Position numbers and translations under genes: made by a program. From an uncultured Kangiella sp. (GTDB taxonomy: Bacteria; Pseudomonadota; Gammaproteobacteria; Enterobacterales; DSM-103792): 10,900 nucleotides of DNA. This document shows positions 1 to 5,994 of this stretch, piece after piece. The stretch is from assembly GCA_946480585.1 (NCBI GenBank), contig CAMLKQ010000048.1, forward strand, positions 1-10,900, read 5' to 3'. The notes beneath the pieces are model-generated. The model searched no databases. It had not been told where the DNA came from and saw only the letters and a list, made by a program, of their open reading frames with translations. Positions within the stretch are counted from its first letter, which is position 1. The number at the start of each line of letters is the position of its first letter.

Positions 1-696
1 GGCCCGCGCGTGCTCGAGCATATGGTCGATGCCGTGCTCTATTTCGAAGGCGAGAGCGACGGCCGTTACCGGCTGGTGCGGGCGGTCAAGAACCGCTTTG
101 GCGCGGTCAACGAGCTCGGCGTGTTCGCAATGACCGAATCCGGTTTGAAAGAAGTGAAAAACCCGTCGGCGATTTTCCTGTCACGCAGCAGCGAACCGGT
201 CGCCGGGTCGCTGGTCACCGCGACTTGGGAAGGCACCCGGCCGCTGCTGGTCGAGGTGCAGGCGCTGGTGGACGAAACCAAGGCCGGCAATCCGCGCCGG
301 GTCGCGGTCGGCCTGGATGGCAACCGCTTGGCGATGCTGCTGGCGGTGCTGCACCGCCATGGCGGAGTGATCACTTACGATCAGGATGTGTTCCTGAACG
401 TGGTCGGCGGGGTCCGGGTGCTGGAGACCGGCGCCGATTTGCCGCAGCTCTTGGCGGTGTTGTCGTCCTTGCGCAACCGGGCGCTGGACCACGGTCTTAT
501 CAGTTTCGGGGAAGTCGGTCTGGCCGGTGAGCTCAGGCCGGTGCCCAATGGTCAGGACCGGTTGAAAGAGGCGGCCAAGCACGGCTTCAAACGGGCAATT
601 GTCCCGGCCGCCAATGCGCCGCGCGCCGCTATTCCGAACATGCAGGTGCAGGCGGTGAAGACGCTGGCCGAAGCCTTGGCCGTTGCGTTCGATTGA
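1..696 (+). CDS. radA: DNA repair protein RadA, C-terminal part (5' end cut by window edge)
   Basis: RadA (Sms) is a RecA-like ATPase with a DnaB-type helicase activity that drives branch migration at recombination intermediates. Only the last 231 residues are present: the reading frame is open from base 1, so the zinc finger and Walker A region lie outside the window. The fragment starts inside the RecA-like core (residues reading GPRVLEHMVD). It carries the RadA signature KNRFG at fragment residues 30-34, then the Lon-protease-like C-terminal domain. The end, with EAAKHGF followed by IVPAANAP and a stop at 694-696, matches the normal RadA C-terminus, so the 3' end is intact. An internal GTG at base 10 is not a real start. 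The gene converges on the PilZ gene with 35 bases between stops, where I see a GCGATCGC palindrome (702-709) but no U-tract terminator. Identification is firm. Confidence 0.95.
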   Translation, partial: GPRVLEHMVDAVLYFEGESDGRYRLVRAVKNRFGAVNELGVFAMTESGLKEVKNPSAIFLSRSSEPVAGSLVTATWEGTRPLLVEVQALVDETKAGNPRRVAVGLDGNRLAMLLAVLHRHGGVITYDQDVFLNVVGGVRVLETGADLPQLLAVLSSLRNRALDHGLISFGEVGLAGELRPVPNGQDRLKEAAKHGFKRAIVPAANAPRAAIPNMQVQAVKTLAEALAVAFD

Positions 697-731
697 GCGC
701 GGCGATCGCGACCCGGGCGTAGCGACTCGGT

Positions 732-1097
732 TCAGGCGTGCAGGGCCGGCAGTTCGCGTTCCAGCAGCGAGCTGTCGCCGAGATTGAGCTCCACCAGCCG
801 GCGCAGGTGGGTGATGCTGTCGACGTCGATGTTTTCGCATTCGAGGCCGTAGACGCCTTCGCGCTCGTGCGCGATCTGCACCTGCATCCGGATCTGGTGC
901 TCGGCGTCGAGCGGGATTTCCAGCGTCAGTGGGGTTTCCAGACTGACGTCGCTGTATTCGGCGGCAATGGCAACCAGAGCGCCATGCAAGGACAGATCGT
1001 GAACGTCGCACGGAACCCGGCCATTGGCGTCGCTCAGCACGGCGTCGGTGAAAAAATCTACCCGCCGGAACCGGCGGCGGTCATCGTGACTGGTCAT
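732..1097 (-). CDS. PilZ-domain c-di-GMP receptor, MapZ (PA4608)-like
   Basis: A single-domain PilZ protein of 121 residues, expected to be cytosolic and to bind cyclic di-GMP. Both halves of the PilZ binding signature are present: the arginine motif RxxxR (R8 to R12, within RRRFRR) and DxSxxG at D34-G39 (DLSLHG). The C-terminal helix, HLRRLVELNLGD at residues 97-108, and the tail LLEREL closely resemble Pseudomonas aeruginosa PA4608/MapZ from memory. MapZ binds the chemotaxis methyltransferase CheR and changes flagellar behaviour. PA4608 also lies next to radA, as here. The frame is open 30 codons further upstream to 1187, but I choose ATG 1095-1097. It gives the family's usual N-terminus, and a good -10 (TATACT) lies inside the longer version. 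No clean Shine-Dalgarno precedes this ATG. A CheR partner is inferred by homology only, since no chemotaxis gene is in the window. Confidence 0.9.
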   Translation of the reverse strand: MTSHDDRRRFRRVDFFTDAVLSDANGRVPCDVHDLSLHGALVAIAAEYSDVSLETPLTLEIPLDAEHQIRMQVQIAHEREGVYGLECENIDVDSITHLRRLVELNLGDSSLLERELPALHA

Positions 1098-1105
1098 GGG
1101 CGTGT

Positions 1106-1124
1106 GGCAGCGGGAATTCCTGCC
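1106..1124 (-). repeat. Inverted repeat GGCAG/CTGCC in the PilZ leader
   Basis: Perfect 5-base arms GGCAG (1106-1110) and CTGCC (1120-1124) flank a 9-base spacer that contains a GAATTC. The repeat sits at the predicted transcription start and leader of the PilZ gene, so it could be an operator or an RNA hairpin near the 5' end. It is short enough to be chance. Confidence 0.3.
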
Positions 1125-1128
1125 GACA

Positions 1129-1134
1129 AGTATA
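1129..1134 (-). promoter_or_regulatory. Candidate -10 element for the PilZ gene
   Basis: On the minus strand the hexamer reads TATACT, five of six matches to the sigma-70 -10 box. It would start transcription near 1122, about 25 bases before the chosen ATG. I see no good -35 at 16-18 bases. The placement supports the short start at 1097, because the upstream codons of the longer frame would not be transcribed from here. Confidence 0.4.
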
Positions 1135-1169
1135 GAACCCTCCGTCCGAGCTGATCGGCAAAGTTCGAC

Positions 1170-1197
1170 TTGGCGTAATCGCCACATGCACTATCCT
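1170..1197 (+). promoter_or_regulatory. Candidate motAB promoter with overlapping palindrome
   Basis: TTGGCG (1170-1175) and TATCCT (1192-1197) are each four of six matches to sigma-70 boxes, 16 bases apart. They would start a transcript near 1204 with a leader of about 44 bases before motA. A perfect inverted repeat, TGGCG-TAAT-CGCCA (1171-1184), covers the -35 and could be an operator. I do not see a convincing sigma-28 (FliA) promoter on this strand. Confidence 0.35.
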
Positions 1198-1206
1198 TGT
1201 GGTCGG

Positions 1207-1224
1207 GCCGGCGCGGCAGCCGGC
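1207..1224 (+). repeat. GC-rich hairpin in motA leader
   Basis: GCCGGC (1207-1212) and GCCGGC (1219-1224) are complementary and separated by GCGGCA, giving a 6-base all-GC stem with a 6-base loop. It falls in the predicted motA leader, ending 23 bases before the start codon. No U-tract follows, so it is not an intrinsic terminator. It could stabilise the message or affect translation. Confidence 0.35.
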
Positions 1225-1247
1225 GCATTTCTGTCTGTGGGATCTCA

Positions 1248-2099
1248 ATGAATCTGATCATCGGTGCAATCGTCGTCTGGGCCTGCGTGCTGTCCGGCTT
1301 CATGCTCTCAGGTGGCCAGCTGTTGGCGCTGTGGCATCCGTTCGAACTGCTGACCATCTGCGGCGCGGCGTTGGGCGCGTTCATCATCAGCAACCCGATG
1401 AAAGTGGTGTCGGCCACCATCAAAGGCTCGCTGAGCCTGTTCGGTGGCATGCCCTACAACAAGACCATGTACATGGAGCTGCTGGCTTGCCTGTACGACG
1501 TGTTCCAGAAAATCCGCAAGGAAGGCCTGATCGCCATCGAGGCCGACATCGAAGATCCGAAAGCCAGCGCCATTTTCAGCAAGTACAAGCTCATCAACAA
1601 AGACCATCACGCGATGGATTTCATTTGCGACTACTTGCGCCTGATGGTGGTCGGTGACATGAGCTCGCACGAGCTCGAAGCATTGATGGACGCCGAATTG
1701 GACACTCATCACGAAGAAGGGCTTTTGCCGGTCGGCGCCTTGCAGAAGGTGTCCGATGGTTTGCCCGGTTTCGGTATTGTCGCGGCGGTATGCGGCATCG
1801 TGATCACCATGGGCAGCCTCGGTGGCCCACCGGAAGTGCTCGGTGCGCTGGTCGGTGCGGCGCTGGTTGGCACCTTGCTCGGTATTTTGTTTGCGTACGG
1901 TTTTGTCGCGCCGATGGCGGGTCAGATCGAGCATCGGGTGCGGGAAGAAGGCAAGTTCTATCAGTGCATCAAAGTCAGTCTGTTGGCCTGTGTCAGTGGT
2001 GCGCCGCCGCAAGTCGCCGTCGAGTTTGGCCGGAAAGTGCTGTACAGCACCGAGCGGCCGTCGTTCATCGAGCTGGAAAAGCGGGTGCGTGGCGGTTAA
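1248..2099 (+). CDS. motA: Flagellar motor stator protein MotA
   Basis: MotA is the four-helix inner-membrane subunit of the flagellar stator. With MotB it forms the ion channel, and its cytoplasmic loop pushes on FliG in the rotor. The protein has 283 residues, the usual length for this group. Hydrophobic segments lie at about residues 2-20 and 32-48, a large cytoplasmic loop at about 50-170, and two more helices at about 173-193 and 198-220. All four classic functional residues fall at exactly the Escherichia coli numbers: R90 and E98 in the loop (FliG contact), and P173 (in GLPGFG) and P222 (in GFVAPM) near the channel. The frame is open back to a TTG at 1197, but ATG 1248 follows a GGGA stretch and gives the standard MotA N-terminus. 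motB follows after 35 bases, in one operon. Proton coupling is likely but inferred. Confidence 0.97.
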   Translation: MNLIIGAIVVWACVLSGFMLSGGQLLALWHPFELLTICGAALGAFIISNPMKVVSATIKGSLSLFGGMPYNKTMYMELLACLYDVFQKIRKEGLIAIEADIEDPKASAIFSKYKLINKDHHAMDFICDYLRLMVVGDMSSHELEALMDAELDTHHEEGLLPVGALQKVSDGLPGFGIVAAVCGIVITMGSLGGPPEVLGALVGAALVGTLLGILFAYGFVAPMAGQIEHRVREEGKFYQCIKVSLLACVSGAPPQVAVEFGRKVLYSTERPSFIELEKRVRGG

Positions 2100-2134
2100 T
2101 CCGCGCGCCGCAATCGGGTAACTGAGAGCAAGAC

Positions 2135-3106
2135 ATGGCCGCTGACGGCAAAGAACCCATCATCATCAAGAAAGTGAACAAAGGCCACGGCGGCCACCAC
2201 GGTGGTGCCTGGAAAGTGGCCTTTGCCGATTTCACCACGGCCATGATGGCGTTTTTCCTGTTGCTGTGGCTGCTCGGCAGCACCACCAAAGAACAGAAAG
2301 GTGCGATCTCGAAATACTTTCAGGATCCGGGTGGCTCCTTGATCGGTGAAGGTGGTGCCAATGCCTCACTGATCGATCTGGGCGAACCCAAACTGCCGAC
2401 TACCCAGGACACGCCGGAAGTGTTGGCGCCGGGGGCGCAGGCCGACACCGAACAGGAAGGCCAGGCTGACGAACTGGCGATGCAGAAAAAGTTGGAGCAG
2501 GAAGAGCAAGCCCAGCTGGAAGCGTTGAAGCAGGACATGATGGAGATGGTCGAGAGCAACATGGCCTTCTCCGATTACAAGGATCAGGTACTGATCGACA
2601 TCACGCCAGAAGGGCTGCGGATCCAGATCGTCGACAAGGACAAGCGGCCGATGTTCGATTCCGGTAGCGCCCAGATGCAGTACTACTCAATTGCGATTCT
2701 GCAAAACCTCGCCAAGCTGATCGCGACCGTGCCGAACCGGATCTCCATCACCGGTCACACCGACGCGACTTTGTTCTATGACCAGCCGGATTACTCGAAC
2801 TGGGAGTTGTCGGCTGATCGCGCCAATGCGGCGCGCCGCGCGCTGGTCAAGGGCGGTGTGCCGGCAACCCAGATCGCCCGGGTCGAAGGCTTCTCCGATT
2901 CGCTGCTGTTCAACGAAACCGATCCGAATGATCCGATCAACCGCCGGATCGCCATCATCGTGCTGAAGAAAAAAGTCGATGACGCCTTGAAGAGCAACGC
3001 GCTCGGTGAGTGGGCGAGTCCGCCAGCTGGCGAAACCGCACCAGAGACTGACAGCGCCCCGCCGACGACCGACAATCTGCCGGCACCGCTGCCGGGCACC
3101 GAGTGA
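2135..3106 (+). CDS. motB: Flagellar motor stator protein MotB
   Basis: MotB anchors the stator to peptidoglycan and carries the ion-binding residue of the channel. The protein has 323 residues: a basic, His/Gly-rich cytoplasmic N-terminus (1-25), one membrane helix at about 28-48, a plug and acidic coiled linker (about 52-140, Gln/Glu-rich at 106-133), and an OmpA-like peptidoglycan-binding domain (about 150-280). The essential channel aspartate is D32 in VAFADFTTAMM, the same number as in E. coli. The OmpA-like domain shows SITGHTD (204-210), the NWELSADRA stretch (222-230) and INRRIAI (268-274). A Pro/Thr/Ala-rich tail of about 30 residues follows. ATG 2135 is preceded by GAGAG at 2124-2128. 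The gene ends in tandem in-frame stops, TGA TAA, and a strong terminator lies about 80 bases downstream. Confidence 0.97.
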   Translation: MAADGKEPIIIKKVNKGHGGHHGGAWKVAFADFTTAMMAFFLLLWLLGSTTKEQKGAISKYFQDPGGSLIGEGGANASLIDLGEPKLPTTQDTPEVLAPGAQADTEQEGQADELAMQKKLEQEEQAQLEALKQDMMEMVESNMAFSDYKDQVLIDITPEGLRIQIVDKDKRPMFDSGSAQMQYYSIAILQNLAKLIATVPNRISITGHTDATLFYDQPDYSNWELSADRANAARRALVKGGVPATQIARVEGFSDSLLFNETDPNDPINRRIAIIVLKKKVDDALKSNALGEWASPPAGETAPETDSAPPTTDNLPAPLPGTE

Positions 3107-3184
3107 TAAACGGTACGCGATGAAGCGCGGCTCCCGTCGAAAGCTTTCATTCCATCGCACGGTCAGAGCGTAATAATCGGACAA

Positions 3185-3214
3185 AAAAAGGGCGACCCGA
3201 TGGTCGCCCTTTTT
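3185..3214. terminator. Bidirectional intrinsic terminator between motB and ompW
   Basis: GGGCGACC (3190-3197) pairs perfectly with GGTCGCCC (3202-3209) around a CGAT loop. The stem is extended by an A-run before it (3183-3189) and a T-run after it (3210-3214), so either strand gives a GC stem with a U-tract. It lies between the convergent stops of motB (3106) and ompW (3233). The rest of the 126-base gap holds only a GAAAGCTTTC palindrome at 3139-3148. Confidence 0.9.
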
Positions 3215-3232
3215 GTCACTGTTGCTTTGTTA

Positions 3233-3844
3233 TCAGAAGTGCCAGCCAAGACCGACACCGATGGCGAGCGGGTCCACGTCCAGCGAACTGATCTTGGTGC
3301 CATCGAGATAGACATCGGTACCGATCATGATTTTCTTGACGTCGACGTTGAGCAGCCAGTCCTTGTTGATCGTCCAGTCAAAACCGACCCGGTACGCAGC
3401 GCCAATGCTGTCGTTTTCCAGCGTCACTTCGGCGACGCCAACGTTCATGTCTTCGTCCATGAACAGGGTGTAGTTGACACCGGCACCGACGTAAGGCCGG
3501 AAGTCGCCACCTTCATTGAAGTGATAAGCCAGCGTGAAAGTCGGCGGCAGGTGTTTGAAGGTACCGATCTTGCCGACACCGTCGACCTTGACGTCGTGCT
3601 CTTGCGGAATGGTCAGCACCAGTTCCGCGGCCCAGCTCGGGCTGAAGAAATAGCTGATGTTGATGTCCGGGATCACCTTGTCGTTGACCGAAATCGCATC
3701 GGCCGGCAGCACTTCGCCGCTCGACTGCGAATCCATGTCCAGGTTCAGCGCGCGAACACGCACCAGCCACGGACTTTCTTCGGCGAATGCCGATACGCTG
3801 CCGGCGAGCAAGGCAAGGACGAGGGCGGATTTGAGATGACGCAT
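3233..3844 (-). CDS. ompW: OmpW family outer-membrane protein
   Basis: A 203-residue precursor of a small eight-stranded outer-membrane beta-barrel. OmpW-type channels are thought to pass small hydrophobic molecules, and several are controlled by oxygen, iron or stress. Residues 1-21 form a clear signal peptide: basic start MRHLK, a hydrophobic core, and a cleavage site after AFA before EESPW. The mature part alternates polar and hydrophobic residues as barrel strands do, carries the family stretch RPYVGAGVNYTLF, and ends in WHF with the terminal Phe used for outer-membrane assembly. An AAGGAG Shine-Dalgarno at 3852-3857, 7 bases before ATG 3844, fixes the start and is the best in the window. 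The gene is leftward, 122 bases after the rsgA stop, so it may have its own promoter. Its substrate cannot be told from sequence. Confidence 0.9.
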   Translation of the reverse strand: MRHLKSALVLALLAGSVSAFAEESPWLVRVRALNLDMDSQSSGEVLPADAISVNDKVIPDINISYFFSPSWAAELVLTIPQEHDVKVDGVGKIGTFKHLPPTFTLAYHFNEGGDFRPYVGAGVNYTLFMDEDMNVGVAEVTLENDSIGAAYRVGFDWTINKDWLLNVDVKKIMIGTDVYLDGTKISSLDVDPLAIGVGLGWHF

Positions 3845-3873
3845 GAGAGTGCTCCTTCAGGGATAGCCACAAT

Positions 3874-3910
3874 GAAACCGGGGCTATTGTGGAGCGGCGT
3901 CGAAACCGGG
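3874..3910. repeat. Direct repeat GAAACCGGG upstream of ompW
   Basis: GAAACCGGGG at 3874-3883 and GAAACCGGG at 3902-3910 are two same-direction copies about 28 bases apart, 30-66 bases upstream of the ompW ATG. Their spacing and position would suit a regulator binding in the ompW control region. Function is unknown. Confidence 0.35.
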
Positions 3911-3911
3911 A

Positions 3912-3927
3912 TTTGCGCTAACGCAAA
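3912..3927. repeat. Inverted repeat TTTGCG/CGCAAA between rsgA and ompW
   Basis: TTTGCG (3912-3917) and CGCAAA (3922-3927) are perfect arms around a 4-base CTAA spacer. The site lies 68-83 bases upstream of the ompW ATG. It has a dyad shape suited to a dimeric repressor or activator. No T-run follows on the minus strand, so it is unlikely to be the rsgA terminator. Confidence 0.4.
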
Positions 3928-3966
3928 CCGTCAGCGGATTGCGGCAGTGCGATGCACGACTTTGTA

Positions 3967-4947
3967 TCAAGTTTGATTTGCCGCAAGAATCGCCTGATAA
4001 CTCTGCCAGCGGCTGCTGGCAATGGCGCCGCTGTCGGCGGCCGCGCGCACCGCGCAGCCCGGTTCTTTTTCATGGGCGCAATTGCGGAATTTGCAGCGGG
4101 TCGCGGCATCGGCGATGTCGCGAAAGCCGCGCGCGATTTGATTTTTATCAAGATGCCAGAGGCCGAATTCGCGGGTACCGGGCGAGTCGATCAATTGTCC
4201 GCCTTCCGGCAGGAAATGCATGCGTGAGGCGCTGGTCGTGTGCTGGCCTAGTTCGGAACCGTCCGACACCGCGCCGACGTCTTGACCCGCATCCGGCAAC
4301 AGCGCGTTGATGAGACTGGATTTGCCGACGCCACTCTGGCCGACAATGACGCTGCAACCGTCCTGCATGTGCGCGCGCAATTCCGCGAGGCCTTCACCAC
4401 GCCGGCTGCTGATGGTAAACACCGGATAACCGAGCTGGCGATACAGCTGCAGCCGCTGCTCGAGTTCGGCGCGGGCCTCGTCCGTCAGCAAATCGATTTT
4501 GTTGAGCACGATGGTGACCGGAATGCCGGTCACTTCGGCGGCGACCAGATAACGATCGAGCAAGACCTCGGACAGGGTCGGCACCGGCGCCACCACGACG
4601 ATCAGGTGATCGACATTGGCCGCGATGATTTTGATGCCTTCGTAAGGATTCGGTCGCTCCAGCTGCGAATGACGCGGTAGCAGGTTGACCACCACGGCAC
4701 TGCCTTCGCTGTCTTCGTACCACTCCACCTTGTCGCCGACCGCCGCGCTTTTCAGGTGCTGACGCAAATGACAGCGCCGCTCGCGGGCGTCATCACCGCG
4801 CACATCGGCTTGCTGGCCAAACCGGCTGACGATAAGCCCCGCTTGCAAGGCGTGACCATCGGCGGCTTTGGAATACAGATCGCGCTTGCGCTGATCGCTG
4901 CGATTGGCTTTGCGATCGCGGTCGGTGGTGCGGATTTCCTTGGCCAT
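3967..4947 (-). CDS. rsgA: Ribosome small-subunit GTPase RsgA (YjeQ)
   Basis: RsgA is a circularly permuted GTPase that checks late maturation of the 30S subunit and helps release RbfA. The protein has 326 residues, slightly shorter than E. coli RsgA. A basic N-terminus (1-25) is followed by an OB-fold (about 35-100) and then the GTPase motifs in permuted order: G4 NKID (149-152), G5-like ISS (179-181), P-loop GQSGVGKSS (203-211), G2 region GQHTTS (234-239) and G3 DSPG (254-257). The C-terminal zinc module is intact, with C285, C290, H292 and C298 in the C-x4-C-x-H-x5-C pattern. The frame is open to 4977, but ATG 4947 lies 10 bases after the stop of the preceding dehydratase gene and gives the usual N-terminus. 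It is probably cotranscribed with that gene. Confidence 0.97.
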   Translation of the reverse strand: MAKEIRTTDRDRKANRSDQRKRDLYSKAADGHALQAGLIVSRFGQQADVRGDDARERRCHLRQHLKSAAVGDKVEWYEDSEGSAVVVNLLPRHSQLERPNPYEGIKIIAANVDHLIVVVAPVPTLSEVLLDRYLVAAEVTGIPVTIVLNKIDLLTDEARAELEQRLQLYRQLGYPVFTISSRRGEGLAELRAHMQDGCSVIVGQSGVGKSSLINALLPDAGQDVGAVSDGSELGQHTTSASRMHFLPEGGQLIDSPGTREFGLWHLDKNQIARGFRDIADAATRCKFRNCAHEKEPGCAVRAAADSGAIASSRWQSYQAILAANQT

Positions 4948-4957
4948 GTTGCCCGCT

Positions 4958-5314
4958 TTATGCCAGCACCGGGCCAACGTTGCCGACGCTCAGCAAGGCG
5001 TCGATTTTCGCGCAGCAGATGAAATCGTTGCGGGTCAAACCGCCAGCATCGTGGGTGCTGTAGCGAACCAGCACGCGGCCGTAGCTGACTTCCAGATCCG
5101 GGTGATGACCTTCCTTGTTGGCGATCCAGGCAATCGCGTTGACGAAGCTCATCACGTGGTAATAGTTCTTGAAGCGGAACTCGCGACGCAGTTCGGCCGG
5201 GCTGCCGACGATCTGCCAGTGCGGCAGCTGGCTCAGCAGCGCCTGTTGATCGCTGGCCGACAGTTGCGGCGGCACGCCGGTCACACAGGTTTCTTGCAAC
5301 AGGGAAAGGCTCAT
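4958..5314 (-). CDS. phhB: Pterin-4a-carbinolamine dehydratase
   Basis: This family dehydrates 4a-hydroxytetrahydropterin, recycling the pterin cofactor used by aromatic amino acid hydroxylases. The protein has 118 residues, as expected for the single-domain family. The active-site signature is complete: HHPDLEV at residues 70-76 (H70, H71, P72, D73), then STHDAGGLT at 86-94 with the third catalytic His at 88. WQI at 33-35 and the FKNYY stretch (48-52) also fit. The frame is open to 5392, but ATG 5314 gives the normal family N-terminus and lies downstream of the predicted -10 at 5391-5396. No phenylalanine hydroxylase gene is nearby. The gene precedes rsgA by 10 bases in what looks like an operon, so its partner enzyme is unknown and the phhB symbol is by family only. 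Confidence 0.93.
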   Translation of the reverse strand: MSLSLLQETCVTGVPPQLSASDQQALLSQLPHWQIVGSPAELRREFRFKNYYHVMSFVNAIAWIANKEGHHPDLEVSYGRVLVRYSTHDAGGLTRNDFICCAKIDALLSVGNVGPVLA

Positions 5315-5371
5315 GACGGTTTGCGCTCTGCAGTTTTGCCGGCCACCGACCGGATTCGCCGGAGCCGGGGG

Positions 5372-5380
5372 TGCTAGAAT
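5372..5380 (+). promoter_or_regulatory. Candidate extended -10 promoter for orn
   Basis: TAGAAT at 5375-5380 is preceded by TG one base away (TGCTAGAAT), an extended -10 that can work without a good -35; none is visible 17 bases upstream. Start would be near 5387, giving a leader of about 32 bases before orn. Confidence 0.5.
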
Positions 5381-5390
5381 CAGGGCCTGC

Positions 5391-5396
5391 ATTGTA
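5391..5396 (-). promoter_or_regulatory. Candidate -10 for the pterin dehydratase-rsgA operon
   Basis: On the minus strand this reads TACAAT, five of six matches to the -10 consensus. Start would be near 5384, with a leader of about 70 bases before ATG 5314. No strong -35 is visible; that position falls in the orn Shine-Dalgarno and start codon. Confidence 0.45.
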
Positions 5397-5418
5397 GCCC
5401 GGCTGACGGGAGAGGCCC

Positions 5419-5985
5419 ATGACTGCCACCGCCGAATTGTTGCATCCGGATAATCTCATCTGGATCGATCTGGAAATGACCGGGCTCGATCCGCTGTCGG
5501 ATCGGATCATCGAGATCGCCACCATCGTCACCGACAAGGACCTGAACGTGCTTGCCGAAGGCCCGGTGATGGCCATTTACCAGAGCGAACAGGTGCTGGC
5601 CGCGATGGACGAGTGGAACCAGAACACCCATGGCGCGTCCGGTCTCATTGCCCGCATTCGTGACAGCAGCATCACCGAAGTCGATGCCGAGAAAGCCACC
5701 ATTGCCTTTCTGTCGCAATGGGTGCCGAAAGGCAAATCGCCGATCTGCGGCAACTCCATCTGCCAGGATCGCCGCTTCCTTGCCCGCCACATGCCGGAGC
5801 TGGAAAGTTATTTCCATTACCGCAATCTCGATGTCAGCACACTAAAGGAGCTGGCCCGGCGCTGGCGGCCGGATGTGCTGGCCGGCCTCAACAAAAAGAA
5901 CTCGCACACCGCGCTGGAAGACATCCGCGAATCCATCGACGAGCTCAAGCATTACCGCAGCCAGTTCCTCAAGCTGACCCCGTAA
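5419..5985 (+). CDS. orn: Oligoribonuclease Orn
   Basis: Orn is a 3'-5' exoribonuclease that degrades the last di- to pentanucleotides left by other RNases. It also hydrolyses pGpG, the linear product of cyclic di-GMP breakdown, and so keeps that pathway from stalling. It is a DEDDh-family enzyme of 188 residues, a typical length. All catalytic acidic residues and the His are visible: D17 and E19 in IDLEMTG, D117 in SICQDRRFL, and H163 and D168 in HTALED. ATG 5419 is preceded by GGGAG at 5408-5412. It is divergent from the pterin dehydratase-rsgA operon and starts the rightward set. nnr begins 9 bases after its stop, so the two are probably cotranscribed. There is no gene between orn and nnr here, whereas queG sits in this interval in E. 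coli. Confidence 0.98.
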   Translation: MTATAELLHPDNLIWIDLEMTGLDPLSDRIIEIATIVTDKDLNVLAEGPVMAIYQSEQVLAAMDEWNQNTHGASGLIARIRDSSITEVDAEKATIAFLSQWVPKGKSPICGNSICQDRRFLARHMPELESYFHYRNLDVSTLKELARRWRPDVLAGLNKKNSHTALEDIRESIDELKHYRSQFLKLTP

Positions 5986-5994
5986 GCGCGCATC

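Noticed and set aside
697..731. Terminator between the convergent radA and PilZ genes
   Set aside because: A GCGATCGC palindrome is present but there is no stable stem followed by a T-run on either strand.
181..1011. Long antisense open frame (276 codons) across radA and the PilZ gene
   Set aside because: It overlaps two well-supported genes in another frame, is very Arg-rich with no recognisable domain, and is typical of spurious frames in GC-rich DNA.
1152..1159. GCCGATCA on the minus strand resembling a sigma-28 -10 box
   Set aside because: No TAAA-type -35 at the right distance, and it faces the PilZ gene rather than motA.
1308..2012. 234-codon antisense open frame within motA
   Set aside because: Shadow of motA with His/Gln-rich composition and no domain.
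3959..3974. Possible FNR site near the rsgA stop (ATCAA and TTGAT halves)
   Set aside because: The half-sites are in the wrong order and spacing (ATCAA-AC-TTGAT on the minus strand, not TTGAT-N4-ATCAA), and half of it is the rsgA coding end.
5986..5994. tRNA-Gly genes expected near orn by analogy with E. coli
   Set aside because: Only 9 bases separate orn and nnr, so no RNA gene can fit.
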